Below, piece after piece: positions 7,793 to 14,055 of a DNA stretch of 20,703 bases. Numbering within the stretch: the first letter of the stretch is position 1; the number at the start of each line of letters is the position of its first letter. Below the pieces are notes generated by a model. The model saw nothing but the letters and a program-made list of their open reading frames with translations. It was not told where the DNA came from and did not search any database. The stretch spans positions 1 to 20,703 of the forward strand of contig JBOHBN010000183.1 in the NCBI GenBank assembly GCA_050698355.1. The letters are read 5' to 3'. Origin of the DNA: JBOHBN01 sp050698355. GTDB taxonomy: Bacteria > Actinomycetota > Actinomycetes > Streptosporangiales > WHST01. Position numbers and translations under genes: made by a program.

Positions 7793-8212
7793 CTAGTCGA
7801 TCGCGAGCTTGATCTCGTGCGCGAGGCGCACGGTGTCGGCCGCCAGGCGATGGGCGCTCGTACGGTCGCCTCCCGCCCACACCTCGTCCTGCGGCCCCAG
7901 GGTGGCGAGGGCGGCCAGCAGGTCGCCCGCGGTCACGTCCACCTGGTCGCCCAGGGCACGCACGGCGAGCCGCGGCACCGGGCGGCGGGTGATGGACGCG
8001 TACCCGCGCTCCTCGACCCCCTGGGCGGCGTCCGCCAGCGCCTGGGCGAGGCGGTGCCCGGCATCCGCGACCGTCCCGTACGGGGCCAGCCGGCGCCGCA
8101 GTCGTGGCTCGGACAGGCCGCGCAACCGGCGCGCGACGCGCCCTGTCTCGGCCGCCAACTCGTCGATCGTCTCCGTCCAGCGACCGTTGTCGTCGCGCGA
8201 TCCTGCCGGCAC
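7793..8212 (-). CDS. Hypothetical protein, 139 residues, mostly helical
   Basis: I do not recognise the family. The predicted protein is soluble, rich in Ala, Arg, Leu and Asp, with long stretches that look helical and no membrane segment, signal peptide or cysteine. The start is the GTG at 8210-8212, preceded six bases upstream by TAGTCT, which fits a leaderless start. There is no Shine-Dalgarno sequence. It converges with the esterase gene across the palindrome at 7692-7743 and diverges from the DUF4287 gene. The long clean frame and the well-placed -10 box argue that it is real. No function is proposed. Confidence 0.65.
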   Translation of the reverse strand: MPAGSRDDNGRWTETIDELAAETGRVARRLRGLSEPRLRRRLAPYGTVADAGHRLAQALADAAQGVEERGYASITRRPVPRLAVRALGDQVDVTAGDLLAALATLGPQDEVWAGGDRTSAHRLAADTVRLAHEIKLAID

Positions 8213-8218
8213 GCCGTG

Positions 8219-8224
8219 AGACTA
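8219..8224 (-). promoter_or_regulatory. Putative -10 box of a leaderless transcript
   Basis: TAGTCT on the minus strand lies six bases before the GTG of the 139-residue hypothetical gene. The spacing is the same as at cbs and at the VOC-protein gene. The remaining bases up to 8316 form the shared upstream region with the DUF4287 gene and include a small CTGAG-n5-CTCAG dyad at 8274-8288. Confidence 0.45.
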
Positions 8225-8316
8225 ATCCCATGTAGTGATCGACACCCCCGCAGGTCTTGCCACCGGCCGTTTGCTGAGGCACGCTCAGTGAAAGTGCCGA
8301 TTATCGGGAGGCGGCC

Positions 8317-8547
8317 ATGTCACTGAACCATTCTCCGGAAACCCATCAGAACCTCCTGCGGCGCATCCCGCAGGCGACCGGCAGGGATCTTAGAGAATGG
8401 TTCAGCGCGATCGAGGAGGGACCCTCGTTCCTGCGCGTCGACGAGCAGGCCAACTGGCTGCGCGACGAGCACGGCTTGGCGCACGGCTTCGCCGCAGCGC
8501 TGGCACACGAGCACCACAGGCGCCGCAGCGCGCACGAGACCGCCTGA
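8317..8547 (+). CDS. Small DUF4287-type protein
   Basis: This 76-residue protein matches what I recall of the DUF4287 family. The N-terminal part reads THQNLLRRIPQATGRDLREW, and the middle holds GPSFLRVDEQANWLRDEHGL followed by HGFAAALAHEH. The family is common in actinobacteria, often as part of longer proteins also carrying DUF5655, and has no established biochemical role. The ATG at 8317 has a GGGAGG five bases upstream, one of the best ribosome binding sites in the window. The protein is soluble and charged at the C-terminus. It stands alone: the next gene on the same strand begins 240 bases later, past a pair of inverted repeats. Confidence 0.8.
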   Translation: MSLNHSPETHQNLLRRIPQATGRDLREWFSAIEEGPSFLRVDEQANWLRDEHGLAHGFAAALAHEHHRRRSAHETA

Positions 8548-8556
8548 CGTTCCGCG

Positions 8557-8642
8557 CCGCGATCACCGTCATCGCGGGCATCGCTCGCGCCGAACCGTGC
8601 CCGGCATGCCGATGATCGCGGGGCGTGTCACCCCGGGCACGG
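8557..8642. terminator. Overlapping inverted repeats after the DUF4287 gene
   Basis: An imperfect stem pairs 8557-8572 (CCGCGATCACCGTCAT) with 8606-8621 at 14 of 16 positions. A second, perfect 10-bp pair, CCGTGCCCGG at 8595-8604 with 8633-8642, interlocks with it, so the two cannot form together. The position ten bases after the DUF4287 stop suggests transcription termination without a U-run. The rest of the gap to 8788 shows only a weak GAGG ribosome binding site for the next gene. Confidence 0.4.
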
Positions 8643-8788
8643 GTGCCGAGGCGACCCGGCGCGGCAGCTCCGTCCGTGCAACACTGGGTCGTCATGTGTC
8701 GACGACGTCGTCGGCGATCCCGGCGCCGAAGACCGGTCCCGGAGAGCGCGCCCCCTAGTACCTCGGCCCGCCACCGAGGCACAGCGCG

Positions 8789-10114
8789 ATGACCGGACCC
8801 ATCGGCTGGGTGCTCTTCGCCGCCCTGCTCGCCGCTAACGCCTTCTTCGTCTCCGCCGAGTTCTCCCTCACCTCCGTCGACCGGATCCGGCTCACCAGGG
8901 TCGCCGCCGACGGCAGCCGCCGGGCCAGATCCACGCTCACCTCCGTACGCGAGCTGTCGACGCAGCTCTCCGGAGCCCAGCTCGGAATCACGTTCGCGTC
9001 CCTCCTCGTCGGGTTCGTGGCCGAGCCCACCATCTCCGAGGTGCTCGAACCGGGCGTCGAGCTGCTCCACCTTCCCGAGGGCGTCACCGTCGGCGTCTCG
9101 GCCGTGGTCGCGCTCCTGCTCGCGACGCTGGTGCAGATGCTGCTGGGCGAGCTCGTCCCCCAGAACCTCGCCATCGCCCGTCCCCTGGGCACCGCGCTCG
9201 CGATCGCGCCGATGCTCCGCATCTTCTCCACCGCCGGCCGGCCGGTGATCGCGCTGTTCAATGGCACGGCCAACCAGGTCGTACGGCTGGTCGGGATCGA
9301 GCCACAGCAGGAGCTGCGTTCCGCGCGCACCCCCGCGGAGCTGTCGTCGCTGATCGACAGCTCGGCGCGGCAGGGCGCGCTGCCCACCGACGTCGCCGCG
9401 CTGCTGCGCCGGTCGCTCGCGTTCAGCGACCGGAGCGCAACCGAGGTGATGACGCCCCGGGTCCACATGGACGCACTGCGCACCACCGACACGGTCACCG
9501 ACCTGCTCGACCTCGCCAGGAGGACCGGGCACTCCCGGTTCCCGGTGCACGCCGGTGACGTCGACGAGATCGTCGGCACCGTGCACGTCAAGCACGCGTT
9601 CGGTGTCCGCCCGGCACGCCGGGACGAGACTCCCGTGCGCCTGCTGATGCGCCCACCGGTACGCGTACCCCAGTCGCTGCGGTGCGACGACCTGCTGCTC
9701 ACACTGCGCCGGCGCGGCCTGCAGCTCGCGGTCGTCGTCGACGAGTACGGCGGCACCGCAGGCGTCGTCACCCTGGAGGACCTGCTGGAGGAGCTCGTCG
9801 GTGCCGTACGCGACGAGTACGACCTGTCCGAGACCCCCGAGGCGGTGCGGCTGACCGACGGTACGTGGTCGGTCAGTGGCCTGCTGCGCAAGGACGAGCT
9901 GGCCGAACGCGTCGGGCTGCGGGTACCGGAGGGCGCGTACGACACCGTCGCCGGCCTCATACTCGCCACCACAGGAGAGCTTCCGGAACCCGGCGACACG
10001 GCCACGCTCGGAGACTGGGCGTTCACCGTCACCCGAATGGACGGCAGGCGGATCGACCGGGTAATCGTCCGGCCGCCGGAGGAGAACGGCGGCGAGGACG
10101 GTGACGACCGGTGA
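8789..10114 (+). CDS. CNNM/CorC family membrane protein with CBS pair and CorC_HlyC domain
   Basis: This 441-residue protein has the full domain order of the family formerly called hemolysin or UPF0053. Four hydrophobic segments form the CNNM domain in about the first 190 residues, including AANAFFVSAEFSL and LLGELVPQNLAIARP. A CBS-domain pair follows (about 205-330; EVMTPRVHMDAL and VVVDEYGGTAGVVTLEDLLEELVG), then a C-terminal CorC_HlyC domain of about 80 residues. Relatives are linked to magnesium or cobalt transport and resistance, mostly as exporters; older hemolysin labels are not evidence of toxin activity. The ATG at 8789 has a GAGG nine bases upstream. The last four bases overlap the next gene, so the pair is translationally coupled and may form a heteromer. 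Confidence 0.9.
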   Translation: MTGPIGWVLFAALLAANAFFVSAEFSLTSVDRIRLTRVAADGSRRARSTLTSVRELSTQLSGAQLGITFASLLVGFVAEPTISEVLEPGVELLHLPEGVTVGVSAVVALLLATLVQMLLGELVPQNLAIARPLGTALAIAPMLRIFSTAGRPVIALFNGTANQVVRLVGIEPQQELRSARTPAELSSLIDSSARQGALPTDVAALLRRSLAFSDRSATEVMTPRVHMDALRTTDTVTDLLDLARRTGHSRFPVHAGDVDEIVGTVHVKHAFGVRPARRDETPVRLLMRPPVRVPQSLRCDDLLLTLRRRGLQLAVVVDEYGGTAGVVTLEDLLEELVGAVRDEYDLSETPEAVRLTDGTWSVSGLLRKDELAERVGLRVPEGAYDTVAGLILATTGELPEPGDTATLGDWAFTVTRMDGRRIDRVIVRPPEENGGEDGDDR

Positions 10115-11151
10115 TCGTCGTCCTCATCCTCGTGCTGCTCGCGGGCAACGCGTTCTTCGTCGGCGCGCAGTTCGCGCTGGTGTCCGTGCGCGGCGACCAG
10201 CTGGAGCCGATCGCCGCATCCGGCAGCCGCGCCGGGCGGATGGCCCTGTCCCAGGTACGCACGCTTCCGACCATGCTCGCGGCCTCGCAGCTCGGGATCG
10301 CGCTGTGCTCGCTCGGCCTCGGCGCCGCCGCGGAACCGGCTATCGCGCGGCAGCTGAACAGCGTGTTCCACGCGCTCCACGTACCCGAGGTCGCCGTGCA
10401 CCCGGTCGCGCTCGTCATCGCGCTGGCGATCGTGTCGTACGCACACATGGTGCTCGGCGAGATGGTGCCGAAGAACCTCGCGCTCGCGGGGCCGGTTCGC
10501 GCCGCCTTGGCGCTGGGCCCGCCGATGGCGTTCTGGACGCGGCTCACCGGGCCCGTCGTGGTCGTGGTCAACGCGACGGCCAACCTCATCCTGCGGCTGT
10601 TCCGGGTCGTGCCGAAGGAGGAGCTCTCCACCGCGTACACGCCCGCGGAGCTGCGCCACGTGATCACGGCGTCGGTCGCCGAGGGTTTCATCGACGCGGA
10701 CGAGGAGCGGCTGCTCGACCGCGCGCTCGCGCTGGAGGCCAGGACATTGCGCGAGGTCACGATCCCCGTCGACCGGCTCGTCACGATCGAGGCCGGCGCG
10801 ACGCGACGTGAGCTCGAGACCACCGCGGCGAGGACCGGCTTCTCCCGGTTCCCTGTACGCCAGCGTGGCACGGGTGGCGCGGCGCCGATGCAGCTCATCG
10901 GGTTCGTCCATGTCAAGGACGTACTCGAGATCGCGGAGATGGACACGCCGCTGCCGTCTGCCGCGGTGCGCCGGCTCGTCAGCCTGGAGGCGGACACGCC
11001 GCTGCTGCACGCGTCGGCCGTGCTGCAACGCGAGGGCGCCCACCTCGGGCGGGTGACCGTACGCGGCGAGACCATCGGCGCGGTCGCGCTCGAGGACATC
11101 CTCGAGGAGCTGGTCGGCGAGGTGCACGACGCCAGCCACCGCACCGCGTGA
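10111..11151 (+). CDS. CNNM family membrane protein, short form lacking CorC_HlyC domain
   Basis: This 346-residue paralogue of the preceding gene starts at the GTG at 10111 within a GTGA overlap. It has the CNNM membrane domain (LAGNAFFVGAQFALVSV at the N-terminus and VLGEMVPKNLALAGPV near residue 120) and a CBS-domain pair ending in VALEDILEELVGEVHD. It stops right there, so the C-terminal domain present in its partner is missing. Several CBS positions also differ: there is no MTPR motif where the partner has EVMTPR. It probably works with the longer protein in metal-ion transport or its regulation. Pairs of one long and one short member are common in actinobacteria. The exact ion is not predictable. 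Confidence 0.88.
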   Translation: MIVVLILVLLAGNAFFVGAQFALVSVRGDQLEPIAASGSRAGRMALSQVRTLPTMLAASQLGIALCSLGLGAAAEPAIARQLNSVFHALHVPEVAVHPVALVIALAIVSYAHMVLGEMVPKNLALAGPVRAALALGPPMAFWTRLTGPVVVVVNATANLILRLFRVVPKEELSTAYTPAELRHVITASVAEGFIDADEERLLDRALALEARTLREVTIPVDRLVTIEAGATRRELETTAARTGFSRFPVRQRGTGGAAPMQLIGFVHVKDVLEIAEMDTPLPSAAVRRLVSLEADTPLLHASAVLQREGAHLGRVTVRGETIGAVALEDILEELVGEVHDASHRTA

Positions 11152-11188
11152 CCGCCTGCAGCGCCTAGGCTGAGCAGAGGTTCGGCGC

Positions 11189-11194
11189 TAGGGT
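11189..11194 (+). promoter_or_regulatory. Putative -10 box of a leaderless VOC-protein transcript
   Basis: TAGGGT ends six bases before the GTG start at 11201, the same arrangement as at cbs and at the 139-residue gene. It suggests the VOC gene has its own promoter and is not simply read through from the CNNM genes, whose stop is 50 bases upstream. Confidence 0.5.
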
Positions 11195-11200
11195 GCCGGA

Positions 11201-11578
11201 GTGATCACCGCGGTCCACACCCTCATCTACGCCGACGATGCCGACGCGGCGCGCGCGTTCTTCCGCGATGTCATCGGATGGCCGCATGTCGACGCACACG
11301 ATGGCTGGCTGATCTTCCGTACCGGCCCGTCCGAGCTGGGCGTGCACCCGACCGCGACCGACGGCGGCGAGGAGCCCTCGTCCACCGGCAAGCACCACGA
11401 GGTCACGCTCATGTGCGACGACATCGAACGTACGGTCGCGGAGCTCACCGCGAAGGGCGCAACCTTTACTGGCGGTATCACCGAGCAGGACTTCGGCTAC
11501 ATCACCACATTGCGGATCCCTGGCGCCGACGAGATGCTGCTCTACCAGGCCAAGCACCCTTCCGCGTACGACCTGTAG
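11201..11578 (+). CDS. VOC superfamily (glyoxalase/bleomycin-resistance fold) protein
   Basis: This 125-residue protein has the paired beta-alpha-beta-beta-beta layout of the vicinal oxygen chelate fold. The first half is VHTLIYADDADAARAFFRDV followed by WLIFRTGPSELGVHP. The second half is HHEVTLMCDDIERTVAELTAKGATF ending in RIPGADEMLLYQ. His6, a histidine in KHHEVTL and the Glu in DEMLLYQ are candidate metal ligands. Members include isomerases, dioxygenases and drug-binding proteins, and nothing here separates these roles. The GTG at 11201 fits a leaderless start with TAGGGT six bases upstream. It converges with mntH across a 31-base gap. Confidence 0.85.
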   Translation: MITAVHTLIYADDADAARAFFRDVIGWPHVDAHDGWLIFRTGPSELGVHPTATDGGEEPSSTGKHHEVTLMCDDIERTVAELTAKGATFTGGITEQDFGYITTLRIPGADEMLLYQAKHPSAYDL

Positions 11579-11609
11579 CAGTCTCACGGCCTGACCGATG
11601 AGCGTAGCG

Positions 11610-12848
11610 TCATGCGCCGCCGCTGACGGTGAGGGCGAGCAGCGCGACGTTCAAGGCGATGATGCCGGCCGCGACCGCGCCGGCCAGCAGGGTGGTCGCG
11701 GGGGCGTTCGCGTGTGTCCCCATCAGGGAGCGGCGCGCTGTGTACGACACCAGCGGCACGAGCGCGAACGGGATACCCATCGACAGCACGACCTGTGAGA
11801 TGACCAGCGCCCAGGTGGGGTCGAGCCCGAGACCGAGCACGACGAGCGCCGGCAGCGCGGTCACGGTACGCCGCAGCACCAGTGGTACGCGCCTGCGCAG
11901 CATCCCGGCCATGATCACAGCACCGGCGTAGCAGCCGACCGAGGTCGAGGCGAGGCCCGAGCCGAGCAGCGCCAGCGCGAACAGCAACGCGATGACACCG
12001 CCGAGGGCGCCACCGATCGCCTGGTGTGCACCGATGATGCTGTCGGTGCCCACGGTGCCGTGCAGGGCGCTCGCGGCCAGCAGCAGCATCCCGACATTCA
12101 CCGCACCGGCGACGAACATGGCGATCGCGACGTCGTACCTGGTGGAGACGAGCACGCGACGTCGCCCTCGGCTGGACAGCCGACCGTACCTGTCCCGAGC
12201 CAGCGCGGAGTGCAGGTAGACCGCGTGCGGCATGACGGTCGCGCCGAGGATTCCTGCCGCGAGCAACACGCTGCCGCCGCCGTCGAAGCGCGGCAGCAGG
12301 CCACCCACGGCACCGGTCGGCGACGGCGGCGCCACGAACAGGCCGGCGACGAACCCGAACGCGACGAGCAGCAGCAGGCCGGTCACCAGCTGCTCGAACC
12401 TACGCTGGCCGCGCCAATCGCGGATGGCGAGCAGCAGCAGTGACGCCAGGGCGGTGACGACACCGCCCGCGATCAATGGCAGGTCGAAGAGCAGGTACAG
12501 CGCGATCGCGCCACCGACCACCTCGGCGAGGTCGGTGGCCACCGCGATCAGCTCGGCCTGCACCCAGTACGCCAGCCGGGCGGCCGTGGGAAGTCGATCT
12601 CCGAGCATCTCGGGCAGCGACTTGCCGGTCACGACGCCGAGCTTCGCCGACAGGTACTGCACGAGCGCCCCCATCAGGCTGGCGCTCACGCAGACCCAGA
12701 CGAGCAGGTAGCCGTACCGTGCGCCGCCGGTGATGTTCGTCGCCACGTTGCCGGGGTCGACGTACGCGATCGCGGCGACGAACGCCGGCCCCAGCAGTGA
12801 GGTGCCGGTGACGACCCGCCGGCCATACCCGCGCAGCATCGCCGTCAT
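11610..12848 (-). CDS. mntH: NRAMP family divalent metal (Mn2+) transporter
   Basis: This 412-residue integral membrane protein imports divalent metal with protons. It has about eleven hydrophobic segments and both metal-site motifs of the family: DPGN at residues 31-34 in helix 1, and VMPHAVYLHSAL with Met206 in helix 6. In characterised NRAMP importers the Asp, Asn and Met of these motifs bind the metal and favour Mn2+ or Fe2+ over Ca2+. The ATG at 12846-12848 has no good Shine-Dalgarno sequence; TACGGT lies eight bases before it. The gene follows nrdB on the same strand after 126 bases holding a strong palindrome, so it may be co-transcribed or separately controlled. Its position after a class Ic reductase gene suggests it feeds manganese to that enzyme (inference). 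Confidence 0.92.
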   Translation of the reverse strand: MTAMLRGYGRRVVTGTSLLGPAFVAAIAYVDPGNVATNITGGARYGYLLVWVCVSASLMGALVQYLSAKLGVVTGKSLPEMLGDRLPTAARLAYWVQAELIAVATDLAEVVGGAIALYLLFDLPLIAGGVVTALASLLLLAIRDWRGQRRFEQLVTGLLLLVAFGFVAGLFVAPPSPTGAVGGLLPRFDGGGSVLLAAGILGATVMPHAVYLHSALARDRYGRLSSRGRRRVLVSTRYDVAIAMFVAGAVNVGMLLLAASALHGTVGTDSIIGAHQAIGGALGGVIALLFALALLGSGLASTSVGCYAGAVIMAGMLRRRVPLVLRRTVTALPALVVLGLGLDPTWALVISQVVLSMGIPFALVPLVSYTARRSLMGTHANAPATTLLAGAVAAGIIALNVALLALTVSGGA

Positions 12849-12879
12849 GAGCTCGTACCGTAACCCCTCGAGGGAAGTT

Positions 12880-12915
12880 CCGCCTTCTCGAGGCCTGCAG
12901 GCATCGAGAAAGCGG
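12880..12915. promoter_or_regulatory. 36-bp near-perfect palindrome between nrdB and mntH
   Basis: The core 12885-12910 is a 26-base palindrome centred on CCTGCAGG with one mismatched pair, flanked by matching CCGC and GCGG after a further mismatch. A smaller palindrome, CCCTCGAGGG, lies at 12865-12874. Together they fill most of the space between the nrdB stop and the mntH start. This could be a terminator for nrdAB or an operator for mntH, for example for a metal-responsive repressor. There is no U-run. I cannot match it to a known MntR or DtxR box. Confidence 0.55.
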
Positions 12916-12974
12916 GCTTAGCCCACATAACGTGGTCATTTGGGGACTGGCGGGGCGGGTTGGATGCGCGGGAG

Positions 12975-14021
12975 TCAGTCCCAGGTCAGGCCGCCGCCAC
13001 TCTGGTACTCGATCACCCGGGTCTCGAAGAAGTTCTTCTCCTTCGCCAGGTCCATCATCTCCGACATCCACCCGAACGGGTTCTCGGTCGGCGCGAGCAC
13101 CGGCTCCAGGCCCAGCTGCGCGCACCGCCGGCCCGTGATGAAGCGCATGTACTGCTCGCTGAGGTCGGCGTTCATGCCGAGCAGGCCGGTCGGCACGGTC
13201 TCCCTGCCGTACGCCACCTCCAGCTCGCACGCCTCGGCCAGCATCCGGCGTACCTCGGCCTGGAAACCCTCCGACCACAGCCGCGGGTTCTCGGCCTTGA
13301 TCTGGTTGATCGCGTCGATCCCGAAGTTCAGGTGCAGCGACTCGTCACGCAGGATGTACTGGTACTGCTCGGCGATGCCGACCATCGTGCCCCGCCGGCC
13401 GAGCGACAGCACCTGCGCGAACCCGGTGTAGAACCACATGCCCTCGAAGACGACATAGAACGCCACCAGATCGCGCAGGAATGCCTGGTCCCGCTCGTAC
13501 GTGCCGGTAGTGAACTCCGGGTCCTCCAGGTGCTTGGTGTACTCCAGCGCCCACGCCGCCTTGTCGGTGATCGACGGCACCTCCCGGTACATGTTGAACA
13601 GCTCGCCCTCGGCCAGGCCGAGGCTCGTGCAGATGTACTGGAAGGTGTGCGTGTGCACGGCCTCCTCGAACGCCTGCCGCAGCAGGTACTGGCGGCACTC
13701 CGGGTTGGTCAGGTGCCGGTACACCGCCAGCACGATGTTGTTGGCGACGAGGGACTCCGAGGTGGCGAAGAAGCCCAGGTTGCGCTTCAACATCAGCCGC
13801 TCGCCGTCGGAGAGCCCCGTAGAGGACTTCCACTGCGCGATGTCGGCCTGCATGGAGACCTCCGTCGGCATCCAGTGGTTGCTGCACCCGGCGAGGTACT
13901 TCTCCCACGCCCACCCGTACTTCAGCGGCAGCAGCTGGTTGACGTCCGCACGCGCGTTGATCATCGCCTTGTCGTCGACGTTCACGCGGCCCGCGCCGCG
14001 GTCGATCGTCTCGGTTTCCAT
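12975..14021 (-). CDS. nrdB: Class Ic ribonucleotide reductase small subunit (R2c, Phe at radical site)
   Basis: This 348-residue protein forms the metal-cofactor subunit that starts radical chemistry for making deoxyribonucleotides. The ligands are Glu89 (FFATSES), Glu120 and His123 (FEEAVHTHTF), Glu193 (VFEGMWF), and Glu227 and His230 (LRDESLH). The residue normally the radical tyrosine is Phe127. All seven fall on the residue numbers I recall for Chlamydia trachomatis R2, the founding class Ic protein with a Mn(IV)/Fe(III) cofactor, and the C-terminus also ends in LTWD as there. Trp50 and Tyr222 fit the radical-transfer path. The ATG at 14019-14021 has a GAGGAAGG upstream. It follows nrdA after 34 bases. 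An R2-like oxidase is unlikely because nrdA is adjacent and the R1-binding tail is present. Confidence 0.95.
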   Translation of the reverse strand: METETIDRGAGRVNVDDKAMINARADVNQLLPLKYGWAWEKYLAGCSNHWMPTEVSMQADIAQWKSSTGLSDGERLMLKRNLGFFATSESLVANNIVLAVYRHLTNPECRQYLLRQAFEEAVHTHTFQYICTSLGLAEGELFNMYREVPSITDKAAWALEYTKHLEDPEFTTGTYERDQAFLRDLVAFYVVFEGMWFYTGFAQVLSLGRRGTMVGIAEQYQYILRDESLHLNFGIDAINQIKAENPRLWSEGFQAEVRRMLAEACELEVAYGRETVPTGLLGMNADLSEQYMRFITGRRCAQLGLEPVLAPTENPFGWMSEMMDLAKEKNFFETRVIEYQSGGGLTWD

Positions 14022-14055
14022 GGGTCCCTTCCTCATGCTCGTGGCGTGACTGTGG

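Noticed and set aside
8755..11139. Minus-strand open frame of nearly 800 codons opposite the two CNNM genes
   Set aside because: The plus strand holds two clear membrane proteins with a GTGA junction. The antisense frame has no recognisable domain.
12975..14021. NrdB as an R2-like ligand-binding oxidase or an ordinary class Ia subunit
   Set aside because: The adjacent nrdA, the C-terminal tail and the radical-transfer residues exclude an oxidase. Phe127 in place of the radical tyrosine excludes ordinary class Ia.
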